A stretch of 64,000 nt of DNA. Source: Pseudomonas sp. TH41 (GTDB lineage: Bacteria > Pseudomonadota > Gammaproteobacteria > Pseudomonadales > Pseudomonadaceae). The translations under genes and the position numbers were made by a program. Below, piece by piece: positions 9,623-18,271 of the stretch (positions are counted from its first letter, which is position 1; each line of letters starts with the position of its first letter). The notes below the pieces were generated by a model that saw only the letters and a program-made list of their open reading frames with translations, was not told the origin of the DNA and did not search any database. The stretch is from the NCBI RefSeq assembly GCF_016650695.1, contig NZ_JAEKFH010000003.1, positions 2,190,001 through 2,254,000 on the forward strand. Direction: 5' to 3'.

Positions 9623-10144
9623 ATGAATGTTCGTCTGCTGGGTTTGGCCGTGGTTTTTGGTTTAGCACTTCCTGTGGCCGCTCAAGCGCAAATGCTGCAG
9701 CCAGGTTTGTGGGAATTGACCACCAGTAACATGAAAGTCGATGACCAGAATCTGCCGGACTTGCAGTTGATCCTTGGTCAGTTGCAGAGCCAGATGACGC
9801 CTGAGCAACGCGCGCAGCTGGAGAAGCAGGGCATCACGATGGGGGGTAAAGGGATCCGGGCGTGCCTGACTCCGGAGCAGGTCAAGACTGACAATATTCC
9901 GCTCACCGACCCGCAATCGGGCTGCAAGCAGGAAATCACTGATCGCAGCGGCAATCAGTGGAAATTCCGCTTTAGCTGTCCGAAAGCGCAGGGTGCCGGT
10001 GTCGCCACATTCCTCAGCGACCGTGAGTTCACCACCAAGGTTAACGGCACTTTTAATGCCACCGGCATCCAGCAGAAGGGCAGTCTTGAAAGCCGCGCCG
10101 TGTGGTTGGGTCAGGATTGCGGGACCGTTAAGCCGAGAGCTTGA
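9623..10144 (+). CDS. Secreted DUF3617 protein
   Basis: 173 residues. A cleavable signal peptide is visible (MNVRLLGLAVVFGLALPVAA, cut after AQA). The mature part starts MLQPGLWELTT, the hallmark of DUF3617, whose members are periplasmic proteins of unknown function. Two cysteine pairs (C-L near residue 86, C-K near 104, then later C residues) suggest disulfides. ATG at 9623 follows AGGAG; an upstream in-frame start at 9605 has no better site. Monocistronic, convergent with the metal-binding protein gene 45 bases away. Confidence 0.85.
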   Translation: MNVRLLGLAVVFGLALPVAAQAQMLQPGLWELTTSNMKVDDQNLPDLQLILGQLQSQMTPEQRAQLEKQGITMGGKGIRACLTPEQVKTDNIPLTDPQSGCKQEITDRSGNQWKFRFSCPKAQGAGVATFLSDREFTTKVNGTFNATGIQQKGSLESRAVWLGQDCGTVKPRA

Positions 10145-10189
10145 CGGCTCGAATCACTGCTTGGGGGCCGACGAAGACGTCCTCGCGCA

Positions 10190-11065
10190 TCAAGGCTTTC
10201 GCAACGCCTCGTACAGGGTATTGAGGTTGTGTTCGAACAGGCCGGCGAAGGTGCTCGCCGGCCCGGTTGCCGCAAGGGCATCGGAGTACAGCGTACCGCC
10301 GATATGCGCACCGCTTTCGTCGGCGATCTGTTTGAGCAAGCGAGCGTCCTTGATGTTTTCCATGAACACCGCTTTGACGTTTGCCTGACGAATTTGGGTG
10401 ATCAGCGCAGCGACTTCGGCCGCCGAGGGTTCACGCTCGGTGGACAGACCTTGAGGCGCCATGAAGTGAATGCCGTAGGCCTGACCGAGATACCCGAAGG
10501 CATCGTGAGAGGTGACGATTTTGCGATTGCCCGGTGGCAGCGAACCGAGCTTGGCCTTGGCTTCTGCGAGCAGGGCGTAAATCTGTTTCAGGTACGCCTC
10601 ACTGTTGCGTTGGTAGTCGGCCTTGTTCGCCGGGTCGGCGGCAATCAATGCCTTGGTGATGTTGCTGATGTACAGCTCGGTGTTCGCCAGGTTGTGCCAT
10701 GCATGAGGGTCGGGCACGGTCTTGCCGTCCTCATCCAGCGAGCGCGGTATGACCCCATGACTCGCACTGATAACCGGCGTTGTGGTCTCGGTGCTGGTCA
10801 CCAGACGATCCAGCCAGGGTTCGAAACCGAGTCCGTTTTCGATAATCAGTTTGGCTGTGAGCAATGCCTTGGCGTCGTCTGGCGTTGGCTCATACGTGTG
10901 AGCATCGGCATCGGGGCCGACCATGTTGGTGATCTGGATGTGGTCGCCTCCGACCTGATGCGTCATGTCGGCGAGGATGCTGAAGCTGGTGACGACCTGA
11001 AGTTTCTCCGCAGCAGACAGCGACATCGACAGCATCAAACTGAACAGCACGAGTAAAACGCGCAT
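10190..11065 (-). CDS. Periplasmic metal (probable zinc) ABC transporter substrate-binding protein
   Basis: 291 residues of cluster A-I (TroA/ZnuA/MntC) type. A signal peptide (MRVLLVLFSLMLSMSLSAAE) precedes the metal ligands DAHTYEP and DPHAWHN (His residues), and further acidic or His ligands lie in the C-terminal lobe. It lacks the long His-rich loop of classical ZnuA. ATG at 11065 is favoured by GAGG 9 bases upstream; an in-frame ATG at 11080 lacks a site and overlaps the permease stop region. Last gene of the operon folE2-ATPase-permease-binding protein, read from a Zur-box-like promoter, so it probably captures zinc under starvation. Manganese cannot be excluded from sequence alone. Confidence 0.9.
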   Translation of the reverse strand: MRVLLVLFSLMLSMSLSAAEKLQVVTSFSILADMTHQVGGDHIQITNMVGPDADAHTYEPTPDDAKALLTAKLIIENGLGFEPWLDRLVTSTETTTPVISASHGVIPRSLDEDGKTVPDPHAWHNLANTELYISNITKALIAADPANKADYQRNSEAYLKQIYALLAEAKAKLGSLPPGNRKIVTSHDAFGYLGQAYGIHFMAPQGLSTEREPSAAEVAALITQIRQANVKAVFMENIKDARLLKQIADESGAHIGGTLYSDALAATGPASTFAGLFEHNLNTLYEALRKP

Positions 11066-11076
11066 CGGCAAAGACC

Positions 11077-11943
11077 TCATTGGGATGTGAGCAAAGGCGG
11101 GCGGCGCAGCAAGCCGTGCACCGGGCCGAACACCACGGACAGCAGATACCCGCTGCCAGCGACTAACACGATGGCCGGGCCGCTGGGCAGCGAGTAGTAG
11201 AACGACAGCAGTAAACCGAACCACACGGAGAGGCAGCCGAGCAGGGCAGAGATGGCCATCAACAGAGGCAAACGGCGACTCCAGAAGCGCGAAGCCGCAG
11301 CGGGCAGCATCATCAGACCGACCACCATCAGCGCGCCGATGGCCTGGAAACCTATCACCAGGTTGAGCACCACCAAGGTCAGGAATACGCCGTGAGCCAA
11401 TGGGCCCATTCGGCTGACGGTTTGCAGGAAGAGCGGGTCGAGGGTGTCCAGCAGCAAAGGTTTGTAGATAAGTGCCATGCAGATAAGGCTGAATGCCGAG
11501 ACCCACAGCATTCCCGTCAACGTCGGAGCGTCGACCGCCAGTGCTGAGCCGAACAACAGGTGCAGCAGGTCCAGACGCTTGCCGGCGATGCCCAGGATCA
11601 ATACGCCACCGGCCAGTGAGATCGGGTAGATCGCAGCGAGGCTAGCGTCTTCCCGCAATCCGGTTCGACGAGTTATCCAGGCGGCGAGTCCGGCCATGCC
11701 CAAGCCCGCGCCGAGTCCTCCGAGGGTCAGCGCGGGGAGACTCAGTCCCGCAAACCAGAATCCCAACGCAGCCCCCGGCAAGATGCCGTGAGCCACTGCA
11801 TCACCGATCAGGCTCATTCGACGCAGGATCAGAAACACCCCGAGCGGTGCCGTGCTGCAAGCCAAAACCAGGCCCCCGATCAGTGCTCGACGCATGAACA
11901 CGAATTCGTGGAAGGGTTGCCAAAGATGAGCGTCAGCGAGCAT
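11077..11943 (-). CDS. Metal ABC transporter permease (ZnuB/MntB family)
   Basis: 288 residues, about eight hydrophobic helices, with the family motif LILRRMSLIGDAVAHGILPG near the start and VGLMMLPAAASRFW in the second half. It forms the membrane channel for the substrate-binding protein encoded 12 bases downstream. It partners the ATPase whose stop overlaps this start by one base (TGATG). The N-terminus MLADAHLWQPFHEFVFMRRAL resembles the usual ABC-3 start, so the ATG at 11943 is likely correct. Confidence 0.92.
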   Translation of the reverse strand: MLADAHLWQPFHEFVFMRRALIGGLVLACSTAPLGVFLILRRMSLIGDAVAHGILPGAALGFWFAGLSLPALTLGGLGAGLGMAGLAAWITRRTGLREDASLAAIYPISLAGGVLILGIAGKRLDLLHLLFGSALAVDAPTLTGMLWVSAFSLICMALIYKPLLLDTLDPLFLQTVSRMGPLAHGVFLTLVVLNLVIGFQAIGALMVVGLMMLPAAASRFWSRRLPLLMAISALLGCLSVWFGLLLSFYYSLPSGPAIVLVAGSGYLLSVVFGPVHGLLRRPPLLTSQ

Positions 11944-12611
11944 CAGGCCACCTGCGTTTGCGGTTGTTGGCGGATCAGATCGCGACTCGGTCCGAGGGTG
12001 CAGCCACCGCGTGTGATCAACAGCGTTTGAGGAATGTGCTGGCGAACGGCGGCGAGGTCATGACACACGACCACCGTCGTTCGGCCTTCGGCATGCCAGG
12101 CGTGGAGGTGTTTCCAGAGCAGCAATTGGCCGAGCTCGTCGAGGGCGGCGTGGGGTTCGTCGAGCAGGAGCAAGGGGGCGTCGGCGAGACTCAAACGGGC
12201 GAGCAGGGCACGCTGCAATTCGCCGCCGGACAAGGCCATCAATGGGCGCTGTTCCAGTCCGCTCAGGCACCAGTTTTCAAGCACGGATTTAAGGCGCTGG
12301 CTGCGTACCCCTGGAGATTGCTTGCTGCCCCATAAACCGGCGGCTACCAACTCCTGGAGGCTAATGGGGAATTGCCGATCCAGGTGTTGTTGCTGGGGGA
12401 GGAATGAGAGTGAGCCCTTGCGTGGGACATCGAGAATGACCTTGCCGGCCAATGGCTTTTGAAGTCCAGCGATGATTTTCAGCAGGCTGCTTTTGCCGGA
12501 GCCATTGGCACCGATCACCGCGGTCAGGCTGCCCTTTGGCAATTCGAAATCTACGGCAGGTGTGAGCGGATGTCCGGGCGCTCCCCAGCGCAAGGCTTGG
12601 CAGCGGATCAT
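11943..12611 (-). CDS. Metal ABC transporter ATP-binding protein
   Basis: 222 residues. Walker A is GANGSGKSS (about residue 35), the signature is LSGGELQRALLARLSL, Walker B is LLLLDEPHAALD, and the switch His is in VVCHD. It energises the adjacent permease. Its ATG overlaps the stop of the broken folE2 gene (ATGA), so translation may normally be coupled to folE2. If the folE2 frameshift is real, premature termination there could lower expression of this gene. Confidence 0.92.
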   Translation of the reverse strand: MIRCQALRWGAPGHPLTPAVDFELPKGSLTAVIGANGSGKSSLLKIIAGLQKPLAGKVILDVPRKGSLSFLPQQQHLDRQFPISLQELVAAGLWGSKQSPGVRSQRLKSVLENWCLSGLEQRPLMALSGGELQRALLARLSLADAPLLLLDEPHAALDELGQLLLWKHLHAWHAEGRTTVVVCHDLAAVRQHIPQTLLITRGGCTLGPSRDLIRQQPQTQVA

Positions 12612-13503
12612 GCGGCCTCCCAGTTCCATCGGCTTTCGGCGACGGCGTCGTGGGCGTGGAGGCTTTCGGCGTGGACGACCCGTAGGTGGAAGGCATTGAT
12701 GCCGGGGGAGCGTTTCAGTGCCAGGTTCAGACGTCGAGCGGCGTCCTCGCAAAACATCAGGTTCTGCCCATTGGCCAAGGCGAAGGCTTGTTCGTCTGCG
12801 CGTTTTACAGCTGTTTGCACGGCTGTACCCAGGGCCGCCTCGGCGTCGTTGATGATCGCGATCAGCGGCAGGTCGTCCAGATAATCGTCCAGACGCACTC
12901 GCAACTGGGCGTTGCTGCGCTGGCTGTGAGGCGTCGCGAGAATGCCTCTTGTAGAGCCCAGCCAAGTCAGCACATCGGCATGTTGCAATGGCGAGTTCGC
13001 GAAGTCATCGACGAATTGTTGCTGAACCAACTGTCGAGAAAGGGCGGCCGAGCAGGGGCACGTTGAGGAGTAAGGCACGTCGATTTTTAGTTCCACGTGG
13101 AACATTGCGTTTTTCAAACGCGCTTCGATGCTCACTGCATAACTTTTCCACCCAGACAATGGACTGATCAATGCCGGTCTTCTGAGCAGTAATTCGATGT
13201 GAATTTTTAAGTAAGCGCTATTGGCAGGCCTTTATGAGAATCGAGAAAACGCTGCAAGACACTCCGCAATAGGTCGGGCGTCAGGTTTTCCTGCTCGAGC
13301 ATTTCCAACGCCAAATACAGCCGCGACATGTGAATACCGCGCGCCTCTCCGTCATCGAGGCTCACGCCCACGTCGGCCTTTGCACTCAGTTGTCGGCCAT
13401 CGAGTAACACAGGAAGAGCAATGCCGCACATGCCCACCCAATCGAGTGGCAGGGCTTGGCGTGAGGCCTGCGCGGCAATATCCGGCAGAGTCAGCGCATT
13501 CAT
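12608..13503 (-). pseudogene. folE2: GTP cyclohydrolase FolE2, interrupted by a one-base frameshift
   Basis: FolE2 is the zinc-independent type IB GTP cyclohydrolase that replaces FolE in folate synthesis when zinc is scarce. The 5' frame (13503-13207) reads MNALTLPDIAAQASRQALPL through FLDSHKGLPIALT and stops. The 3' frame, entered at about 13222, continues NSAYLKIHIELLLRRPALIS and carries the conserved YSSTCPCSAA motif to the end at 12608. The two frames join at GL/NS near 13222-13228, where one base appears missing. The span is 896 bases, one short of 897 for a 298-residue protein of normal family length. Either a true recent loss or a base-calling error. It lies directly behind a Zur-box-like site and heads the metal transporter operon. 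Confidence 0.85.
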
Positions 13504-13533
13504 AAGCAGGTCCATCGAGGAAGTCGGTTTTTA

Positions 13534-13550
13534 ATGTTATGTTATTACAT
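13534..13550 (-). promoter_or_regulatory. Zur-box-like site before folE2 operon
   Basis: ATGTTATGTTATTACAT, an imperfect palindrome containing GTTATGTTATTAC, lies about 30 bases upstream of the folE2 start. folE2 and zinc ABC transporters are established Zur targets in many bacteria, which supports the call. The match is weaker than the sites at 672 and 14080. Confidence 0.55.
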
Positions 13551-13621
13551 CAAATTCGACTACGCCTTTTTCATGAACGGACTTTCATGTCGTTACATAC
13601 TCAGTAGAAAAACACGCGTGC

Positions 13622-13999
13622 CTAGCACCCGGCAACTCGGCTGCAGGTGAATTGAGCGCTGCTGCCGCCCGAGCTGGAAAACCGATTAATCGTCGTCCAG
13701 CCGACCCGCCGGTTATAGCCGACCCAGGCTTCACCGTCGGAAGCGAGCCCGGTGAAGAACGTGAGTTGTCCATAGCGGCTGTTGGTCTGCGCCCAGTAGC
13801 GTTTTCCGGCCGCTTCGAAGCCTCGCAGATAGATCGTGCTTCCGGCGGTGTTGACGCTGTAGGCGTTGCCGTCAGCATCCACGCAAGCCAGCAGATTGGC
13901 GCTGCGGGTACATTTAGCCAAGGTCGGGACCTGTGCCCACACGTCGACAGCGCCCAGCAGCGAAAAGCTCAATAACGCTAATTTCAGGACATTACGCAT
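13622..13999 (-). CDS. Small secreted protein of unknown function, divergent from zigA-like gene
   Basis: 125 residues. A signal peptide MRNVLKLALLSFSLLGAVDV with cleavage after WAQ is followed by a mature domain with four cysteines (KCTRS, LACVD, FTCSR, AGC end), rich in Tyr, Trp, Gly and Ser. ATG at 13999 is chosen because it starts the signal peptide; an in-frame start at 14056 would bury it. It is read divergently from the COG0523 GTPase gene with a Zur-box-like palindrome between them, so it may be exported during zinc starvation. I do not recognise a domain. Confidence 0.7.
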   Translation of the reverse strand: MRNVLKLALLSFSLLGAVDVWAQVPTLAKCTRSANLLACVDADGNAYSVNTAGSTIYLRGFEAAGKRYWAQTNSRYGQLTFFTGLASDGEAWVGYNRRVGWTTINRFSSSGGSSAQFTCSRVAGC

Positions 14000-14079
14000 G
14001 GGATTTCTCACGGTTCGAATGGGCTCCAGCATCGTGCCCTTTGGGGTCATGGGCAAGAGGGGAGTGGCGTGCTTGCATT

Positions 14080-14092
14080 GTTATACTGTAAC
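14080..14092. promoter_or_regulatory. Zur-box-like palindrome in divergent promoter region
   Basis: GTTATACTGTAAC has GTTA/TAAC arms around a 5-base centre, nearly the same as the 672-684 core. It lies in the 144-base space between divergent genes starting at 13999 and 14144, about 50 bases before the GTPase start, so one bound repressor could control both directions. COG0523 GTPases are classic Zur targets. Confidence 0.62.
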
Positions 14093-14143
14093 GTAAAATA
14101 AAGCCCGACATCGTGACCGGGCATCTGCTGTGAGGAATACCTG

Positions 14144-15352
14144 ATGCCCAATCGTCTCCCCGTGACTGTCCTGTCCGGTTTTTTGGGTGCTGGAAAAAGC
14201 ACGCTGCTTAATTACGTACTGCGCAACCGCAACGGGCTGCGGGTTGCGGTGATCGTCAACGACATGAGCGAGATCAACATTGATGGCAGCGAAGTTCAGC
14301 GCGATGTCAGCCTGAACCGCGCTGAAGAGAAACTCGTGGAAATGAGCAACGGCTGCATCTGCTGCACCTTGCGCGAAGACCTGCTCGAAGAAGTCAGCAA
14401 GCTGGCTAAAGAAGGGCGTTTCGATTACCTGCTGATCGAATCCACCGGCATTTCCGAACCGCTGCCCGTGGCGGAAACGTTCACTTTCCGCGATGAAGAA
14501 GGACGAAGCCTGACCGACATTGCTCGGCTCGACACCATGGTCACCGTGGTCGATGGCCTGAATTTCCTGATTGACTACCAAGCTGCCGAAAGCCTCGCTT
14601 CCCGTGGTGAAACGTTGGGCGAGGAAGATGAACGCTCAATCACCGATCTGCTGATCGAGCAGATCGAGTTCGCGGACGTGATCCTGATCAGCAAGATCGA
14701 CTTGATCGGAAGCAGCGAGCGTCAGGAGCTGATGGCCATCCTTGAACGGCTCAATGCTCAGGCCGAAATCATCCCGATGGTCATGGGCGAAATCCCGCTC
14801 GACAAGGTCCTCAATACCGGCCGCTTCGACTTCGAAAAGGCTGCCCAGGCGCCGGGCTGGTTACAGGCGTTGCGCGGTGAACACGTGCCGGAAACCGAAG
14901 AGTACGGCATCGCCTCCACGGCTTATCGTGCTCGTCGACCGTTCCATCCGCAGCGCTTTTTCAGCTTTATCGATCGCCCGTGGGTGAATGGCAAACTCCT
15001 GCGCTCCAAAGGTTTTTTCTGGCTGGCGAGTAAGCACATGGAGGCCGGAAGCTGGTCCCAGGCCGGTGGTTTGATGCGTCACGGATTCGCTGGGCGCTGG
15101 TGGCGTTTCGTGCCGAAAGCCCAGTGGCCGCAGGATGAAGAAAGTACCGCGGGGATCATGGAGAACTGGATCGCCAGCACTGGCGATTGCCGACAGGAAC
15201 TGGTGTTCATCGGGCAGGACATCGACTTCGCACAGCTCACCAGCGAGCTCGACGATTGCTTGCTGACAGATGATGAAATGGCGCTGGGAGTCGAGGGCTG
15301 GCAGCGGCTGCCGGATCCGTTCGGTCCGTGGTTTGAAGAGACGACAACCTGA
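14144..15352 (+). CDS. zigA: Zinc metallochaperone GTPase, COG0523 (ZigA-like)
   Basis: 402 residues. P-loop [12 protein letters not shown] at about residue 10, the COG0523 metal-binding motif CICC near residue 72 ([12 protein letters not shown]), the G3-like region ESTGISEP, and G4 SKIDL in place of NKxD. The C-terminal CobW domain is [20 protein letters not shown] onwards. Length and the SKID variant fit the ZigA/YciC subgroup that delivers zinc to client enzymes under starvation. The start has GAGGAATACC 6 bases upstream. It is read away from a Zur-box-like palindrome and is followed, after an antisense gene, by a second COG0523 GTPase. Confidence 0.9.
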   Translation: MPNRLPVTVLSGFLGAGKSTLLNYVLRNRNGLRVAVIVNDMSEINIDGSEVQRDVSLNRAEEKLVEMSNGCICCTLREDLLEEVSKLAKEGRFDYLLIESTGISEPLPVAETFTFRDEEGRSLTDIARLDTMVTVVDGLNFLIDYQAAESLASRGETLGEEDERSITDLLIEQIEFADVILISKIDLIGSSERQELMAILERLNAQAEIIPMVMGEIPLDKVLNTGRFDFEKAAQAPGWLQALRGEHVPETEEYGIASTAYRARRPFHPQRFFSFIDRPWVNGKLLRSKGFFWLASKHMEAGSWSQAGGLMRHGFAGRWWRFVPKAQWPQDEESTAGIMENWIASTGDCRQELVFIGQDIDFAQLTSELDDCLLTDDEMALGVEGWQRLPDPFGPWFEETTT

Positions 15353-15370
15353 TGCCGCTTGGCTAACGGC

Positions 15371-15727
15371 TCAAGGCTTGAGCCAGGTGCCCTGGCTCTG
15401 GGCTTCGCAAAACGGCTTCAGATACGCGGCATCGGTGGCCACGCCGTAATAGTGAATATCCTGCCGGTAAGGCATATTGGCGACTTGGGCGTTGCTGCAC
15501 ACACCGAATGCGCCGGCGGGGCATTGGTCAACGTACTGCACCTCGACGTTCTGTCCGGGAAGGTTCGGTTGGCAGAAGCCGTCGGCGAACAGTTTTTCCG
15601 GGATGTTGCGGTTCTGCTGGCAGACTTTCACGTCGAGTCGTTCAGCCGTGCTATGTACTACGCAGGCCTGGGCCAGGGCATCACTCGAAACCAACGCCAA
15701 GAGCAACGACAATCCCATCAACCGCAT
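15371..15727 (-). CDS. Small secreted Cys-rich protein, antisense within the GTPase pair
   Basis: 118 residues. A signal peptide (MRLMGLSLLLALVSSDALA, cut at AQA) precedes a mature part with six cysteines spaced as for three disulfides (CVVH, VCQQ, FCQP, QCPA, VCSN, FCEA). A strong AAGGAGGT Shine-Dalgarno precedes the ATG, which supports it as a real gene although it lies on the opposite strand between two same-direction GTPase genes. It converges on the first GTPase (18-base gap) and diverges from the second (27-base gap). No domain is recognised. Its promoter would have to lie inside the second GTPase gene. Confidence 0.72.
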   Translation of the reverse strand: MRLMGLSLLLALVSSDALAQACVVHSTAERLDVKVCQQNRNIPEKLFADGFCQPNLPGQNVEVQYVDQCPAGAFGVCSNAQVANMPYRQDIHYYGVATDAAYLKPFCEAQSQGTWLKP

Positions 15728-15754
15728 CCATTACCTCCTTAGAAAACGTCGACC

Positions 15755-16720
15755 ATGTTGCAGAACATTCCCACCCACGTCATTGCCGGCCCTTTGGGTG
15801 CCGGCAAGACCAGCCTGATCAAAAACTTGCTGAAACAGCGGCCGATCGGTGAGCGCTGGGCGGTGCTGATCAATGAGTTCGGCCAGATTGGTCTCGACGC
15901 TGCGCTTCTGACCCAGGACGCCGATGGTATCGCACTGGGTGAAGTGGCCGGAGGTTGTTTGTGTTGCGTCAATGGCGCGCCGTTTCAGATCGGGCTCGGG
16001 CGTTTGTTGCGTAAGGCACGGCCGGATCGGCTGTTCATCGAACCCTCAGGATTGGGGCACCCGGCGCAATTGCTCAGGCAATTGAATGAAGCCCCATGGT
16101 TAGGCGTGTTAGCGGTGCAGCCCTGCGTATTGGTGCTGGATGCCCAAGCCCTCGCTGCCGGTAAACCGCTGCCCGAGTCGCAACAGGCGGCATTGAGTAG
16201 CGCTGGTTTGTTGCTGCTGAACAAGGCAGAAGGTATCGACGTCAACGATCGTCAGCGAATCGCCGCGCAGTTGCCTGCTCGTGCGGTGTATTGGACGCAG
16301 CAAGCGGTCTTGCCGTTGAGCGAATTACCGGGTCTTGGGGCTCGGGCGGAAGCGGGTGTGGATAACTTCATCGCCCCCAAGGGAATAGGGCAGATGCCGG
16401 CCATCTGGACTGACCCAGCGTTGCCGATTTGCTTGAGCCAGGAACAGGAGGGCGGTTGGAGCATCGGCTGGCGCTGGCATCCGCACCAGACATTCGACGT
16501 GGCACTCGTTGGCCGGTGGCTGGAAAGCCTTGCCTGGCGGCGGGCAAAGCTGGTTATCCACAGCGTCAACGGTTGGGTTTCGGCGAATGCAGTGGATAAC
16601 TCGGTCATGGAATGGCAGCCGAGTGAATGGCGTCGGGATTCACGGATCGAGCTGATTTTTAGTGAGCCGCAGGAGGTTGATTCACTGCAACGAGGTCTGG
16701 CGGACTGCCTTTCGAGTTAA
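15755..16720 (+). CDS. CobW/YjiA-like COG0523 GTPase
   Basis: 321 residues. P-loop AGPLGAGKTSLIKN near residue 12, the metal motif CLCC at about residue 70 (GGCLCCVNGAP), G3-like EPSGLGHPAQ, and G4 LNKAEGID. The C-terminal CobW domain is compact. It is shorter than the ZigA-like paralogue and closer to YjiA or the short CobW forms. No clear Shine-Dalgarno precedes the ATG (GAAAACGTCGACC), so it may depend on read-through or have a different start. Probably part of the zinc-starvation set by position; that is inference. Confidence 0.86.
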   Translation: MLQNIPTHVIAGPLGAGKTSLIKNLLKQRPIGERWAVLINEFGQIGLDAALLTQDADGIALGEVAGGCLCCVNGAPFQIGLGRLLRKARPDRLFIEPSGLGHPAQLLRQLNEAPWLGVLAVQPCVLVLDAQALAAGKPLPESQQAALSSAGLLLLNKAEGIDVNDRQRIAAQLPARAVYWTQQAVLPLSELPGLGARAEAGVDNFIAPKGIGQMPAIWTDPALPICLSQEQEGGWSIGWRWHPHQTFDVALVGRWLESLAWRRAKLVIHSVNGWVSANAVDNSVMEWQPSEWRRDSRIELIFSEPQEVDSLQRGLADCLSS

Positions 16721-16774
16721 AGATCAAAAGATCGCAGCCTTCGGCAGCTCCTACAATGTGAAGATCTTTTGATT
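16721..16774. repeat. Half REP with terminator-like arms
   Basis: ATCAAAAGATC (16723-16733) and GATCTTTTGAT (16763-16773) are perfect inverted arms around one copy of the GATCGCAGCCTTCGGCAGCT REP unit. It separates the convergent GTPase and DUF3301 genes and probably serves as a bidirectional terminator. Confidence 0.7.
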
Positions 16775-17187
16775 CACGGGCGCCACTTGGTATGTTCCTG
16801 CCGCCATTGACTCAACTCGATCACCTCGGCGCGAGGCTTCACCACATCCGTCACCGCCGGAGTGTCGTCGAATGGCACCGGGTAAGGCGCGAGTTCGATC
16901 TGCGCGCTGTGGGCGCCGAACTGGGTGATGGTTCCGGTGTGGCGGGTTTCACCGGTCACCGTGAATTCGAAGTTATAGACGCGGGCCAATCGTCGCCGGC
17001 CGTTGGCGTCTTTGATGAACGCGATTTTTTTCAGCGCCACGTTGCCGTCCAGCAGCTCGATCTCGAGCTTGCTGCAATGCTGCTTGACCCGCTCCAGCGC
17101 GCGCTCGCGCAAGCCATGGTTGTGCCACAACCACGCGCCGCCGGTGGCGAGCAGCATCAGCACGAAGATATTTCCAAGAGTCAGCAT
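16774..17187 (-). CDS. DUF3301 membrane-anchored protein
   Basis: 137 residues. A single N-terminal membrane helix (LGNIFVLMLLATGGAWLW) precedes a small soluble domain with the DUF3301 signature around HNHGLRERALERVKQHCSK and the end region ELSQWRQEHTKWRP. ATG at 17187 is chosen to begin just before the helix; a start at 17205 is also in frame. Function unknown. Convergent with the upstream GTPase and divergent from pdxY. Confidence 0.82.
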   Translation of the reverse strand: MLTLGNIFVLMLLATGGAWLWHNHGLRERALERVKQHCSKLEIELLDGNVALKKIAFIKDANGRRRLARVYNFEFTVTGETRHTGTITQFGAHSAQIELAPYPVPFDDTPAVTDVVKPRAEVIELSQWRQEHTKWRP

Positions 17188-17307
17188 CACAGGGCGCTCC
17201 AACAAGATAGTGTCAGCTTAACTGTGTCGCCGGTCTGTCGTACAGGCTGCGTTTAGTCGCATACTGCGCGGCTAGAATTTCAATCGTTTTTACGGAAAAC
17301 TCACCGC

Positions 17308-18180
17308 ATGAAACGTACGCCCCATCTGCTCGCCATCCAGTCCCACGTGGTGTTCGGTCACGCCGGCAACAGCGCCGCGGTATTCCCAATGCAGCGGGTC
17401 GGGGTGAATGTCTGGCCGCTTAATACCGTGCAATTCTCCAACCATACCCAGTACGGCCAGTGGGCCGGTGAAGTGCTGTCACCGCAGCAGATTCCCGAGT
17501 TGGTCGAAGGTATCGCGGCGATTGGCGAACTGGGGAATTGTGACGGGGTGTTATCCGGTTACCTCGGCAGCGCGGCCCAGGGGCGGGCGATCCTGACGGG
17601 TGTGGCACGGATCAAGTCGATGAATCCCAAGGCGCTGTATTTGTGCGATCCGGTGATGGGCCATCCGGAAAAAGGCTGCAGCGTGCCAGGGGAAGTCAGT
17701 GATTTCCTATTGCAAGAGGCGGCGGCCGTGGCGGATTTCATGTGCCCGAACCAATTAGAGCTGGACAGCTTCTCGGGGCGTAAGCCGCAATCGTTATTCG
17801 ACTGCCTGGCCATGGCCCGAGCGCTGCTGGCGCGCGGTCCGAAGGCGGTGCTGGTCAAGCATTTGGACTATCCCGGCAAGCCGGAGGAAGTTTTCGAGAT
17901 GCTGCTGGTCACGGCCGAAGACAGCTGGCATTTGCGTCGCCCGCTGCTGGCGTTTCCGCGTCAGCCGGTGGGCGTTGGCGATCTGACTTCCGGGTTGTTT
18001 CTGGCTCGCGTCTTGTTGGGCGATAGCTGGGTGGCAGCGTTCGAATTCGCCGCTTCGGCGGTGCATGAAGTGCTGCTGGAAACCCAGGCTTGCGCCAGCT
18101 ACGAGCTGGAACTGGTGCGGGCTCAGGACCGGATTGCTCATCCGCGGGTGCGGTTTGAGGCGACGGCGATCAGTTTGTAA
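17308..18180 (+). CDS. pdxY: Pyridoxal kinase
   Basis: 290 residues. It phosphorylates pyridoxal in the vitamin B6 salvage pathway. Ribokinase-like fold motifs: [16 protein letters not shown] at residues 12-27 (substrate site), CDPVMGH near residue 113, CPNQLEL, and [10 protein letters not shown] near residue 220, with the catalytic Asp in the GxGD anion hole. Length equals E. coli PdxY (about 287). The gene stands alone, bounded downstream by a REP palindrome. Confidence 0.95.
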   Translation: MKRTPHLLAIQSHVVFGHAGNSAAVFPMQRVGVNVWPLNTVQFSNHTQYGQWAGEVLSPQQIPELVEGIAAIGELGNCDGVLSGYLGSAAQGRAILTGVARIKSMNPKALYLCDPVMGHPEKGCSVPGEVSDFLLQEAAAVADFMCPNQLELDSFSGRKPQSLFDCLAMARALLARGPKAVLVKHLDYPGKPEEVFEMLLVTAEDSWHLRRPLLAFPRQPVGVGDLTSGLFLARVLLGDSWVAAFEFAASAVHEVLLETQACASYELELVRAQDRIAHPRVRFEATAISL

Positions 18181-18192
18181 CGAGTCGCGTGG

Positions 18193-18268
18193 AAAAGATC
18201 GCAGCCTTCGGCAGCTCCTACAGGATTACACATTCCCACGTAGGAGCTGCCGGAGGCTGCGATCTTTT
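18193..18268. repeat. REP palindrome (GATCGCAGCC family)
   Basis: Two inverted copies of AAAGATCGCAGCCTTCGGCA / GTAGGAGCTGCCGGAGGCTG form a 76-base imperfect palindrome in the gap between convergent pdxY and thioesterase genes. The same unit occurs at 31857, 40704 and 49111 in this window. Pseudomonas REP units are spread by RAYT transposases. Confidence 0.85.
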
Positions 18269-18271
18269 GCT

